A stretch of 64,000 nucleotides of DNA from Gemmatimonadota bacterium (GTDB lineage: Bacteria; Gemmatimonadota; Gemmatimonadetes; Gemmatimonadales; Gemmatimonadaceae). The notes under the pieces were generated by a model, which searched no databases, had not been told where the DNA came from, and saw only the letters and a program-made list of their open reading frames with translations. The translations under genes were made by a program, and so were the position numbers. Of this stretch, positions 18,922 through 28,435 are shown piece by piece; positions within the stretch are counted from its first letter, which is position 1, and each line of letters opens with the position of its first letter. Location: contig VHBO01000002.1 of NCBI GenBank assembly GCA_016871895.1, forward strand, positions 124,001-188,000, read 5' to 3'.

Positions 18922-19374
18922 TCAGTCGTCTGGGCGCCATCGGCGGTCGCGCTTCCGCGCGCCGCGACGGACCTTCGCCTCGCGCGTGCGCGCGACCGAG
19001 GCGCGGGTCGGCGCGGTCGGCCGCCGCACTTTCGGGACCGCGAGCGCCTCGCGGATCGTCTCCGCGAGTCGGGTGAGCGCGCGTTCGCGGTTCTGCTGCT
19101 GACTCCGGGTTTCCGCCGCCACCACCCGGAGGGTGCCTGTGGAGTCGAGCCGGGCGGCGAGTCGCGTCAGGAGCCGCTCTCGCTGGGGGTCGCTGAGGCT
19201 TCGGGAGGCCGGGATGGTCCAGGTGACCTCGATCCGGGTGCTCGCGGTGTTGACGTGCTGTCCCCCGGGGCCGCCCGCGCGGGAGGCGCGGATGTGCAGC
19301 TCATCGGCGGGGAGGCTGAGTCGCGGGGTGATGGCGAGGCGTCCGTCGTCGGTCCAGGCACCGGTTTTTGTCAT
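18922..19374 (-). CDS. arfB: Peptidyl-tRNA hydrolase ArfB / RF-1-like domain protein
   Basis: ADELHIRASRAGGPGGQHVNTASTRIEV: GGQ release-factor motif; basic C-terminal tail. Confidence 0.9.
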   Translation of the reverse strand: MTKTGAWTDDGRLAITPRLSLPADELHIRASRAGGPGGQHVNTASTRIEVTWTIPASRSLSDPQRERLLTRLAARLDSTGTLRVVAAETRSQQQNRERALTRLAETIREALAVPKVRRPTAPTRASVARTREAKVRRGARKRDRRWRPDD

Positions 19375-19589
19375 GACGCCTCGGGGATTGCGAGAACAGA
19401 CGGATCCTACGTTCCTGTGGTCGGTGCGATCAACCCGAGCCGCCAAGCGACTTCAAGAGTTCGGTGAACCACGCTGACGCCCACGACCTGGCCGGTCGAA
19501 GGCTCGACCAACAGGTCATCCTGCGGTAGGTGTTCATCTTTCGTCAAGGCGGTTGTTCGCGATCTCTGTCGACGCCTGCGCCGTCGGTC

Positions 19590-19754
19590 CAGGAGCGGAC
19601 GATCCGCAACCCCACCTTGGAGCTGGTCGAGCGCGCGTACATCTTCTGGGTCCTGCTGTAGGAGCAGGGGCACACGACGTGGGCGGCCGAGGCGCTTGGG
19701 ATCGGCCCATCCACGATCCACCGCACACGCGCACACTACGAGGGCTCGAAGTGA
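19590..19754 (+). pseudogene. Relic of an NtrC-type regulator C-terminus (Fis-type HTH) with in-frame stop
   Basis: Manual translation: QERTIRNPTLELVERAYIFWVLL*EQGHTTWAAEALGIGPSTIHRTRAHYEGSK*; TAG at 19659-19661. Resembles the Fis-like HTH that ends sigma-54 regulators. Confidence 0.55.
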
Positions 19755-20452
19755 TCGACGGCATCCGCCGCCTCTCGGTGCTCATCCCCGTCTACAACGA
19801 GCGGGCGACGATCGACCATATCCTCGACGCGGTGCACGCCGTGCCGATCGCGAAGGAGGTCGTCTGCGTCGATGACGCGTCGACCGACGGGACGGGGGAG
19901 CGGCTCGCGGTATTTCACGCCGAGGGACGGATTGACGTGCTCGTCTGCCACGAGCGGAACCGAGGGAAGGGGGCGGCGATCCGCTCCGCGCTCGCCGCGA
20001 GTACCGGGGACGTCGTGATCGTGCAGGACGCCGACCTCGAGTACGATCCCGCCGACTGGCCCAGCCTTCTCGCGCCGATCGCGGCCGGCAGGGCAGACGC
20101 CGTCTTCGGGTCGCGCTTCCTCGGTGGGCCCCACCGCGTCCTCTACTTCTGGCACTCGGTCGGCAACTGGGTGCTCACGCTGCTGAGCAATATGCTCACG
20201 AACGTGAACCTCACCGATATGGAGACGTGCTACAAAGCGATCCGTGGCGACCTGGCGCGGTCGTTGCCGCTGACGTCGGACCGGTTCGGTTTCGAGCCGG
20301 AGGTCACGGCGCGCCTCGTGCAGGCGAAGGCCCGGATCTACGAGGTGCCGATTTCGTATCACGGGCGGACCTACGCCGAGGGGAAGAAGATCAGTTGGCG
20401 CGACGGCGTGGCGGCGATCTGGCATATCCTGCGCTTCAATCTCTGGGCGTGA
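19751..20452 (+). CDS. Glycosyltransferase family 2 (polyprenyl-phosphate sugar synthase-like)
   Basis: LSVLIPVYNERATIDHILDAV...VDDASTDGTGERL...VIVQDADLEYDPADWPSLL...DMETCYKAIRGDLARSL; GTG start 19751. Confidence 0.88.
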   Translation: MIDGIRRLSVLIPVYNERATIDHILDAVHAVPIAKEVVCVDDASTDGTGERLAVFHAEGRIDVLVCHERNRGKGAAIRSALAASTGDVVIVQDADLEYDPADWPSLLAPIAAGRADAVFGSRFLGGPHRVLYFWHSVGNWVLTLLSNMLTNVNLTDMETCYKAIRGDLARSLPLTSDRFGFEPEVTARLVQAKARIYEVPISYHGRTYAEGKKISWRDGVAAIWHILRFNLWA

Positions 20453-22272
20453 TGGGGCGGGAGTCGATGGCGGGACCTCAGGAGACCGTGCCGTGGTGGC
20501 GGCGGGCCGATTGGGGCGCGCTGCTGGTGGTGTTGGTGGTGCTGGCGAGTTCGGCGGCGAGCCTGGCGAACGGCTTCGCGTACGATGATGTGCCGATCGT
20601 AGAGCAGAACAGCCAGGTGACCAATCTGCGCTGGCCCTGGGCCTACTTCCGCGAGACGTACTGGTCCCCGCCGTGGGGGGTCGCGCTATATCGCCCGCTG
20701 ACGATTCTGCTCTTCTCGGTCCAGTGGCGCGTCGCCGACTGGGCGGCGGTCACGTTTCACGCGATGAACATCACGGCGTATGCGGCCGTGGCCCTGCTGG
20801 TCCTTCGCCTCGCGCGCACGCTCGTCCGGCCGGTGGTGGCGCTCGGCGTCGCGGTGCTCTGGGCGGCGCATCCCGTGCACACGGAGGTCGTCGCGAACGT
20901 CGTGGGGCAGTCCGAGCTCTGGGTCGCCCTCGCGTCGCTTGTCGCGATCGACTGCTGGCGTCGGGTGGCGGCGTCTGGGGTGCTGACCCCTCGCCGTTTC
21001 GGCGCGATTCTGCTCTGCTCGGCGATCGCCCTCGGGGCGAAGGAGAGCGGCGTGGTGCTCCCCGCCCTCCTGATGGTGCTGTGTTGGGAGCACTCCGGCC
21101 GTGCCGCGCCGTGGGGGAGCGGGCACCCAACGGCCGGACTTCTGCTTCGTGCGGTCGGCTACGTCCTCGTGCTGTATCTTGGCGCGCGCTATGCGATCCT
21201 CGGCACGCTCGGGGGAGACGTCGCGCACAGCGCGGTGGCGCATCTCACGACGGGGCGGCGTGTCTCGGTGGCGCTCGGATTGCTCGTCCAGGATGCTCGA
21301 CTGCTGATGTGGCCGGGCCCGCTCCGGGCGGATTACTCGCCGCCCTCGTTCGCCATACACCCCACGATGGGTTTGGTCCATGTCGTGACCCTCACGCTCG
21401 GTGCCGCCGTCCTGCTGGCGGTCCGGTGGCTTCGTCGGCAGCGTCGCGAACTCTGGCCGTGGCTGTGGGGAGGGCTCGCGCTGCTCCCGACATCCAACTT
21501 GCTGTTTCCGACCGGGGTTGTGCTGGCCGAGCGATCGCTGTTCGTTCCGAGCATCGCGGCCGTGATCGGTGTCGGGCAGTTGGTGGAGCTGGTACTGGAC
21601 CACTACGGCGCGAGGATCGGCCGGGGGGTGCGTGCGCTCGTGATTGGCGCCGTGGCGGGCGTGACGCTCCAGTGGTCACGCGCCAGCGCAGAGCGCCAGC
21701 CGGTCTGGTCTGATACGCCAACCCTGATCGCGTCGAGCGCGGTCGATGATCCTCTCAATCCGCGCTGGCAGCGGGTGCTGGGAATCCAATTTCTCCGCAT
21801 GCGGGAATACGATCGGGCTGAGGCGCACCTCCGGGCGGCGGCAACGCTGGCATCTGGGGATTTCAACGTCGTCTTCGGGCTGGTGCGTGTCTTGGAGCGG
21901 CAGGGTCGGTGCGCCGAGGCATTGATGTGGTATGCGCGGCTCCTCGACGAGTTTCCGCCGACGACCCGGGCGCACTTGGGTGAAATCGCCTGCCAGATTC
22001 GTGAGCGTCGGTATCGGGACGCCCGGGGGAGCGCGCTGCGCGCACGCGCCGGAGGGCTCGAGCCGGAACCATTCAGCATTCTGATCGCCCTCGCCGATTC
22101 GCTGCTGCGTGCGACCGATTCGCTCGGGTCGTCCGGGGTGGGAGAACGTCGTGTCCAAGTCGGCGGCATCGGGTCGCCCGTCATCATCGAGGTCGACGAC
22201 TCCGGTCGTCTGACGCGGCGTGACCTGGCAGCCGATCGAGTCGTCCGCTCGGCGGGCCGTCCGGCGCGCTAG
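20452..22272 (+). CDS. TMTC-like polytopic membrane protein with C-terminal TPR-type region (GT-C-like)
   Basis: LANGFAYDDVPIVEQNSQV, LWAAHPVHTEVVANVVGQSELWVALASL and LFPTGVVLAERSLFVPSI resemble TMTC-type proteins; helical repeats after residue ~430. ATG 20452 or 20467. Confidence 0.75.
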   Translation: MGRESMAGPQETVPWWRRADWGALLVVLVVLASSAASLANGFAYDDVPIVEQNSQVTNLRWPWAYFRETYWSPPWGVALYRPLTILLFSVQWRVADWAAVTFHAMNITAYAAVALLVLRLARTLVRPVVALGVAVLWAAHPVHTEVVANVVGQSELWVALASLVAIDCWRRVAASGVLTPRRFGAILLCSAIALGAKESGVVLPALLMVLCWEHSGRAAPWGSGHPTAGLLLRAVGYVLVLYLGARYAILGTLGGDVAHSAVAHLTTGRRVSVALGLLVQDARLLMWPGPLRADYSPPSFAIHPTMGLVHVVTLTLGAAVLLAVRWLRRQRRELWPWLWGGLALLPTSNLLFPTGVVLAERSLFVPSIAAVIGVGQLVELVLDHYGARIGRGVRALVIGAVAGVTLQWSRASAERQPVWSDTPTLIASSAVDDPLNPRWQRVLGIQFLRMREYDRAEAHLRAAATLASGDFNVVFGLVRVLERQGRCAEALMWYARLLDEFPPTTRAHLGEIACQIRERRYRDARGSALRARAGGLEPEPFSILIALADSLLRATDSLGSSGVGERRVQVGGIGSPVIIEVDDSGRLTRRDLAADRVVRSAGRPAR

Positions 22273-22379
22273 GGTCCCCACTCGAATCTTGCCGAAATCG
22301 GGCGGGATTCGTAGGATGCTGACGTTCCCCGTCACGCCGCCGGTCCACTCCGTCGGCCTCATTCCTGGAGATGTGTCCG

Positions 22380-22760
22380 ATGTCCAAGCGTCGTCCGGCC
22401 GGTTTCACGCTGATTGAGCTGCTGATCGTTGTTGTCATCATACTTATCCTCGCCGCGATCGCCATTCCGAAGTTTGGCGAGACGAGGAAGCGTGCGGATC
22501 AGGCCGCGCTGAAGAGTGATCTGCGCAACCTGATGACGGCGCAGGAGCAGTACTTCGGTGATGCGAATTCATACGGCACGCAGACCGCCGTGCAGACGAC
22601 GAACACCCTCTGGGCCCCGTCGCAGGGTGTGAGTGTCACGAGCATGACGGCTGCGTCCAATCAGTTCTCGGCGGTCCTGACCAAGGGCACCGCGACCTGC
22701 ACGCTGACGTACGGTGCGACGCTGACGGCGACGACGAACGGCAGCCCGGTCTGCAACTGA
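22380..22760 (+). CDS. Type IV pilin / prepilin-like protein
   Basis: MSKRRPAG/FTLIELLIVVVIILILAAIAIPKF: textbook prepilin signal; two C-terminal Cys. Confidence 0.93.
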   Translation: MSKRRPAGFTLIELLIVVVIILILAAIAIPKFGETRKRADQAALKSDLRNLMTAQEQYFGDANSYGTQTAVQTTNTLWAPSQGVSVTSMTAASNQFSAVLTKGTATCTLTYGATLTATTNGSPVCN

Positions 22761-22783
22761 TCGGCAGTCAGCGCTGACGGGAC

Positions 22784-23974
22784 GTGCGGTTCACGACGGC
22801 GGGGGAGTCCCACGGCCCCGCCGTGCTCGCGATCGTCGAGGGGGTGCCCGCCGGCCTCCCTCTTCTCGCGTCCCATATTGATGCCGAGCTCGCGCGGCGA
22901 CAGCAGGGGTACGGCCGCGGTCGCCGGATGGCGATCGAGCAGGATCACGTCGAGCTCCTCTCCGGTCTCCGCGCCGGCGAGACGCTGGGCTCTCCGATCA
23001 CGTTGCTGGTCCGGAACCGCGATTGGGTGAACTGGGAGGCCGTGATGGACCCCGCGCCCCGGCCCGAGGATGAGACGCCGGAGGGTCGCCGTCGCCAGCT
23101 CACCCGCGTGCGGCCGGGACACGCCGACCTCACCGGTCTCCTCAAGTACGACCGCGCTGACGCTCGCGACATTTTAGAGCGCGCCTCGGCCCGAGAGACG
23201 ACGGCCCGAGTGGCAGCGGGCGCCGTCGCACGACGCCTCCTCGCGGAACTCGGTGTCACCATCGGAAGTCACGTGGTCCGACTCGGTGGCGTGGCGGCGG
23301 AGTCTCCTGAGACGTTACCGGATGACGTCAACGCGGCGGCCGACACCTCCGATGTGCGCTGTCTCGACCCGGTGGCCGCCGCGGCGATGCACGCCGCGAT
23401 CGATGCGGCGAAGGCCGAGGGCGATACACTCGGTGGTGTGGTTGAGGTGGTGGTGTGTGGCCTCCCCGTCGGGCTCGGCTCGCACGTGAGCTGGGACCGG
23501 AAACTCGATGGCCGACTGGCGCAGGCGATCTGCTCGATCCCTGCGGTGAAGGGGGTCGCGATGGGGGATGGCTTCGCCGCCGCCGACCGGCGCGGGTCGG
23601 CGGTGCACGACGAGATCGTCCCGCACCCTGGTGATGCGCGCCGAGGCAACGTCGCGCGCCGGACCAACCGCGCCGGTGGCCTTGAGGGGGGGATGAGCAC
23701 GGGAGAACCCCTCCTCCTCCGCGTGGCGATGAAGCCGATCTCGACGCTGATGCGCCCCCTCGGCACGGTGGATGTGGCGACGGGGCAGACCGCGGCCGCG
23801 GCGGCGGAGCGGAGCGATGTAACCGCGGTCCCGGCGATGGGGGTCATCGCCGAGGCGATGACGGCCCTCGTCCTCGCCGACGCGATGCTGGAGAAGTTCG
23901 GCGGTGATTCCCTCGGCGAGCTCCGTCGGAACCTCGACGGGTATCTCGCGCGTGTCGCCGACCGCGTCCGCTGA
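22784..23974 (+). CDS. aroC: Chorismate synthase
   Basis: FTTAGESHGPAVLAIVEGVPAGLPL...RRQQGYGRGRRM...TRVRPGHADLTGLLKY; GTG start. Confidence 0.96.
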   Translation: MRFTTAGESHGPAVLAIVEGVPAGLPLLASHIDAELARRQQGYGRGRRMAIEQDHVELLSGLRAGETLGSPITLLVRNRDWVNWEAVMDPAPRPEDETPEGRRRQLTRVRPGHADLTGLLKYDRADARDILERASARETTARVAAGAVARRLLAELGVTIGSHVVRLGGVAAESPETLPDDVNAAADTSDVRCLDPVAAAAMHAAIDAAKAEGDTLGGVVEVVVCGLPVGLGSHVSWDRKLDGRLAQAICSIPAVKGVAMGDGFAAADRRGSAVHDEIVPHPGDARRGNVARRTNRAGGLEGGMSTGEPLLLRVAMKPISTLMRPLGTVDVATGQTAAAAAERSDVTAVPAMGVIAEAMTALVLADAMLEKFGGDSLGELRRNLDGYLARVADRVR

Positions 23975-24497
23975 TCCCGCCGCGGTCCGCGGCGTCGTCC
24001 TCCTCGGGCTCCCCGGCGCTGGGAAGAGCACCGTGGCCCCGCTCGTCGCCGCCGCCCTCGGGTGGCGCTGCGTCGACCTCGACCGGGCCATCGAGTCGGC
24101 GGCCGGGATGTCGGTGGCCGAGATCTTCGCCGGTCAGGGGGAGGCGTTCTTCCGGGCCTGGGAGCGTCGGCTCACCGCCGAGGTGCTGACCGCATCCCGG
24201 GGCCCCCTCGTGCTCGCCCCAGGGGCAGGGTGGATCGAGGATCCCTCCCATCAGCGCCTCGTTGGGCAAGGTCTCATCGGCGTCCACCTGCAGGTCGACC
24301 CGGTGGTCGCAGCAGCTCGCTTGCGGGGGTCCAGCGAGCCGCGACCCCTGGTGGGAGGGTCCGATATGGTCGGGAGAATCACCGCGCTCCGCAGCCGTCG
24401 CGAATCGCTTTATCTGCAATCAAGTCATACGGTTAGCGTTGATTCGATGACGCCGGATGAAGTTGCCGCTATTATAGTATCGCTTGCATCGGGGTGA
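23952..24497 (+). CDS. aroK: Shikimate kinase
   Basis: VVLLGLPGAGKSTVAPLVAAALGWRCVDLDRAIESAAGMSVAEIFAGQGEAFFRAWE; overlaps aroC end. Confidence 0.9.
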   Translation: MSPTASADPAAVRGVVLLGLPGAGKSTVAPLVAAALGWRCVDLDRAIESAAGMSVAEIFAGQGEAFFRAWERRLTAEVLTASRGPLVLAPGAGWIEDPSHQRLVGQGLIGVHLQVDPVVAAARLRGSSEPRPLVGGSDMVGRITALRSRRESLYLQSSHTVSVDSMTPDEVAAIIVSLASG

Positions 24498-24522
24498 ACA
24501 GCGGACTAGGATAGCCGACCTA

Positions 24523-27012
24523 ATGGCGACCACCAAGAAGACGTCAAAGAAGACCGCGGCGAAATCCGCCCCGGTTCCGAAGAAGGCGGCGGCGAAGACC
24601 GCCAAGAAGGCGGCCAACACGGCGACCAAGACCGCCGCGAAGCGCGTCGGGACACGCACCCGTGCCGTGCTCAAGGAGCCCGAACTGCCGCACGATGAGG
24701 GCGCGGCGCAGGCCGCGGCGGGGAAGTCCCTCGTCATCGTCGAGTCTCCCGCGAAGGCGAAGACCATCGGGAAGTACCTCGGCAACCAGTACCTCGTCCG
24801 GGCCACCGTCGGACACATCCGCGACCTCCCGGTGAAGCAGATCGGGATCGATCCGGCGGAGGGGTTCGAGCCGCAGTACGTGACGATTCCCGGGAAAGAG
24901 AAGACCGTCGCGGAGCTCAAGAGCGCGGCCAAGACGGCGAAGGCCGTCTTCATCGCGACCGACCCGGACCGCGAGGGCGAGGCGATCGCCTGGCACGTGG
25001 AGTCGCAGATCTCCGGGGCGAAGGCGCCGCCGATCAAGCGCGCCCTGTTCTACGAGATCACCAAGGATGCGGTCCGTGCTGCGCTCGATGCGGCGCGCCA
25101 GATCGATCAGAAGAAGGTCGATGCGCAGCAGGCGCGTCGTGTGCTCGACCGGCTCGTCGGCTACAAGGCGAGCCCGGTGCTCTGGAAGACGGTGAAGAAG
25201 GGGCTCTCGGCGGGGCGCGTGCAGACGGTGGCGCTCCGTCTCCTCGTGGAGCGCGAGCGCGAGATCCGCGCGTTCAACGCCCAGGAGTATTGGAAGATCA
25301 CCGCGCGGCTCTCGCACGAGGGGCAGCCCTTCGTCGCCAAGCTGCATCATCTGGATGGGGCGAAGCCGGTCATCGCGACCGAGGCGGCCGCCCGGGCGAT
25401 CGTCGCGGACTGCGCGACGCGGACGCACTTCGACGTCACCTCGCTGAAGCAGCGTGAACGCCGCAAGCGGCCGGAGGCGCCGTTCCGGACGAGCACGCTG
25501 CAACAGGAGGCCGCGAAGAAGCTCGGCTTCGGCTCTAAGCGGACGATGCGGATCGCGCAGAACCTGTACGAGGGCGTGCAGCTCTCCGCCGCCGAGGGCG
25601 CGGTCGGCCTGATCACGTATATGCGCACCGACCACGTCCGCGTGGCCGAGTCGGCCGCCGCGGCGGCGCGGGCCGTCCTCGAGGTGTCGTTCCCGGCCCC
25701 GTATCTCCCCGCGGCGCCGCAGCTCTACGCCGACGCCGGCGGGGACGCCGCGCAGGGCGCGCACGAGGGGATCCGCCCGACCGACCCGGCGCGAACCCCG
25801 GACGCGGTCGCCGCGTACCTGACGCCCGACCAGCTCAAGCTCTACACCCTCATCTGGCAGCGCTTTATGGCCTCCCAGATGACGCCGGCGGTCTTCGACA
25901 CCACGACTGTCGACTTCGACCTCGGTCGCTACCTGTTCCGCGCGACGGGCTCGGTCGTGAAGTTCGAGGGCTTCCTCGCCATCTACAAGGAAGCCACCGA
26001 GGAGGGGGACCACCGCACGCTCGAGGACGAGCAGGCGCTGCCGGCGATCGTCGCCGGCGCGCGGGTGCCGGTCACGTCGATCGATCCGTCGCAGCACTTC
26101 ACCGAGCCGCCGCCGCGCTTCTCCGAGGCGTCGCTGGTGAAGGAGCTCGAGAAGCTCGGGATCGGACGCCCCTCCACCTACGCCTCGATCATCTCGACGC
26201 TGACGGAGCGGCACTACGCCGAGTTGCAGCAGCGGCGCTTCTTCCCCACGCCGCTCGGCGAGTCGGTCGAGAAGGTGATGGTGCGACAGTTCCCGCGGGA
26301 GTTCGACGTGGGCTTCACCGCGCGGATGGAGGCCGAGCTCGACCACGTCGAGGAGGGGCAGCTGCGCTGGCAGCGAGTCCTCGAGGATTTCTGGTCTCCC
26401 TTCTCCGAGGCGCTCGGCTCGGTGGATGCGGAGGCGCTCATCCGCGAGGCGCACGACCTCTCTGGGCTCGACGCCGAACGGTGCCCGACCTGCGGTGGGC
26501 GGCTCGTGCCGAAGGGCGGCTTCTTTGGGCCCTTCGTGGCCTGCGAGCACCACCCGAAGGCGTGCACCTTCACGCGGCCCCTCAAGGGCGAGGTCAAGGA
26601 GAAGCGGTACGTCGAGGTATCGTGTCCGCTGTGCGGGGTGACGCCGATGATCGTGCGGCGCTCCAAGAGCGGGGAGTTCCTCGGCTGCACCACCTTCCCC
26701 AAGTGCAAGGGGACGAAGTCGATGCCGACGGGAGTGAAGTGCCCGAAGTGCGGCGGGGACCTCGCGGCGCGCAAGTCGAAGAAGCGGGGGGAGGCGTTCT
26801 ACGGCTGCGAGAACTATCCGAACTGCAAGTTCGTCTGTTCGAAGAAGCCCGTCGCCGACGCCTGCCCGGATTGCGGCTTCGCCGGCGCGGAGGCGCGCAG
26901 CACCAAGGCGCGCGGCGCGTTCCGGCGGTGCCTGAAGTGCCAGAATGAGTGGGATGTCCCATCCGAGGGTGCGGACGAGGGCGCGACGGAGACGGCGGAG
27001 TCCGCCGGGTGA
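24523..27012 (+). CDS. topA: DNA topoisomerase I with Lys/Ala-rich N-terminal extension
   Basis: LVIVESPAKAKTIGKYLGNQYLVRATVGHIRDLP...TDPDREGEAIAWHV...GLITYMRTD; C-terminal CxxC zinc fingers. Confidence 0.97.
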   Translation: MATTKKTSKKTAAKSAPVPKKAAAKTAKKAANTATKTAAKRVGTRTRAVLKEPELPHDEGAAQAAAGKSLVIVESPAKAKTIGKYLGNQYLVRATVGHIRDLPVKQIGIDPAEGFEPQYVTIPGKEKTVAELKSAAKTAKAVFIATDPDREGEAIAWHVESQISGAKAPPIKRALFYEITKDAVRAALDAARQIDQKKVDAQQARRVLDRLVGYKASPVLWKTVKKGLSAGRVQTVALRLLVEREREIRAFNAQEYWKITARLSHEGQPFVAKLHHLDGAKPVIATEAAARAIVADCATRTHFDVTSLKQRERRKRPEAPFRTSTLQQEAAKKLGFGSKRTMRIAQNLYEGVQLSAAEGAVGLITYMRTDHVRVAESAAAAARAVLEVSFPAPYLPAAPQLYADAGGDAAQGAHEGIRPTDPARTPDAVAAYLTPDQLKLYTLIWQRFMASQMTPAVFDTTTVDFDLGRYLFRATGSVVKFEGFLAIYKEATEEGDHRTLEDEQALPAIVAGARVPVTSIDPSQHFTEPPPRFSEASLVKELEKLGIGRPSTYASIISTLTERHYAELQQRRFFPTPLGESVEKVMVRQFPREFDVGFTARMEAELDHVEEGQLRWQRVLEDFWSPFSEALGSVDAEALIREAHDLSGLDAERCPTCGGRLVPKGGFFGPFVACEHHPKACTFTRPLKGEVKEKRYVEVSCPLCGVTPMIVRRSKSGEFLGCTTFPKCKGTKSMPTGVKCPKCGGDLAARKSKKRGEAFYGCENYPNCKFVCSKKPVADACPDCGFAGAEARSTKARGAFRRCLKCQNEWDVPSEGADEGATETAESAG

Positions 27013-27016
27013 CCCG

Positions 27017-28435
27017 GTGGCACTGATCCACGTGGTCGGGGGCGGCCTCGCCGGGAGCGAGGCCGCCTTTCAGTTGGCGGAGCGTGGGCACGACGTGGTG
27101 CTGCACGAGATGCGTCCCGTGCGCGGCACCCCGGCGCACCAGACCGATCGGCTCGCCGAACTGGTCTGCTCGAACACGTTCAAGAGCACCGAGGTGACGA
27201 ACGCGCACGGGCTGCTGAAGGCTGAGATGCGCGCGCTCGGCTGTCTCGTGCTCGAGGCCGCGGACGCCGCCCGCGTGCCGGCGGGCTCGGCGCTCGCCGT
27301 GGACCGCGAGGTGTTCAGCGCGTTCGTCCACGATCGCGTGCACGCGCACCCGCGCATCACCGTCGCGCGTGGCGAGGTGACCACACTCCCCGCGCCGGGC
27401 ATCGTCGCGACGGGGCCGCTCACGAGCGATGCGCTCGCCGCGGCGATCCGCGAGCGGCTCGGCGTCACCGGGCTCGCGTTCTACGATGCGATCGCGCCGA
27501 TCCTCGCAGCGGAGTCGATCGACGCCTCGATCGCCTTCCGGCAGGCGCGGTGGGACAAGGAGACGATGGCGGGGGGCGCCGAGGAGGGCGGGGCCTACCT
27601 GAATTGTCCGATGTCGCGCGATGAATACGAGGCGTTCATCGACGCGCTCGTCGCAGCCGATCAGTTCACCGCCCACGCCTTCGACGACGTGCCGTACTTC
27701 GAGGGGTGCATGCCGATCGAGGAGATGGCGCGGCGCGGGCGCGAGACGCTGCGGCACGGTCCGATGAAGCCCGTGGGGCTGCGGGACCCGCGCACCGGCA
27801 AGCGGCCGTGGGCCGTGGTGCAGCTCCGGCGCGAGGACGCGGCGGGCCGGATGTGGAACCTCGTCGGGTTCCAGACGCGGATGCGCATCGGCGAGCAGCA
27901 GAAGGTCATCCGGATGATTCCGGGGCTCGCCGAGGCCGAGTTCCTCCGGTTCGGCAGCATCCACCGCAACTCGTACCTCAACGCCCCCGCGACGCTCGCC
28001 CCGCATCTCGCGCTTCGGGATGCGCCGACGACGCTCTTCGCGGGCCAGCTCACGGGGGTCGAGGGGTACACCGAGAGCACTGCCACGGGGCTCCTCGCCG
28101 CGGTGAATCTCGACCGGCTCCTCCGGGGCGAGGCGCCGGTGCTCCCGCCGACCACGACGATGCTCGGCGCGCTCTACCGGTACCTGCGCGAGGCGGATCC
28201 TGCGCATTTCCAGCCGATGAACGCGAACTTCGGCCTCGTCGATGAGCTCCCCGACCCGCCGCGCGACAAGGTGGTGAAGCGGGAGCGGTACGCGGCGCGC
28301 GCACTGGCCGATCTCCGAAAGTGGGCTGCATCGCACGGCATCCCGATCCGCGCGTCGGAGTCCGAGGTCCCTGTCGCGTCAGTCGCCGAGTCGGTCGCTG
28401 GGTCAGTCACCGGGTCATCCGAGGCCGGGCGGTGA
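27017..28435 (+). CDS. trmFO: tRNA (uracil-5-)-methyltransferase TrmFO (folate/FAD-dependent)
   Basis: IHVVGGGLAGSEAAFQLAERGHDVVLHEMRPVRGTPAHQTDRLAELVCSNTFKS; GQLTGVEGYTESTATGLLAAVN. Confidence 0.96.
   Translation: MALIHVVGGGLAGSEAAFQLAERGHDVVLHEMRPVRGTPAHQTDRLAELVCSNTFKSTEVTNAHGLLKAEMRALGCLVLEAADAARVPAGSALAVDREVFSAFVHDRVHAHPRITVARGEVTTLPAPGIVATGPLTSDALAAAIRERLGVTGLAFYDAIAPILAAESIDASIAFRQARWDKETMAGGAEEGGAYLNCPMSRDEYEAFIDALVAADQFTAHAFDDVPYFEGCMPIEEMARRGRETLRHGPMKPVGLRDPRTGKRPWAVVQLRREDAAGRMWNLVGFQTRMRIGEQQKVIRMIPGLAEAEFLRFGSIHRNSYLNAPATLAPHLALRDAPTTLFAGQLTGVEGYTESTATGLLAAVNLDRLLRGEAPVLPPTTTMLGALYRYLREADPAHFQPMNANFGLVDELPDPPRDKVVKRERYAARALADLRKWAASHGIPIRASESEVPVASVAESVAGSVTGSSEAGR

Noticed and set aside
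24544-26553. 669-aa minus-strand ORF antisense to topA
   Set aside because: Composition (RRRR, LRRL, DDRR) is an artefact of GC-rich codon periodicity; topA on the plus strand is unambiguous.
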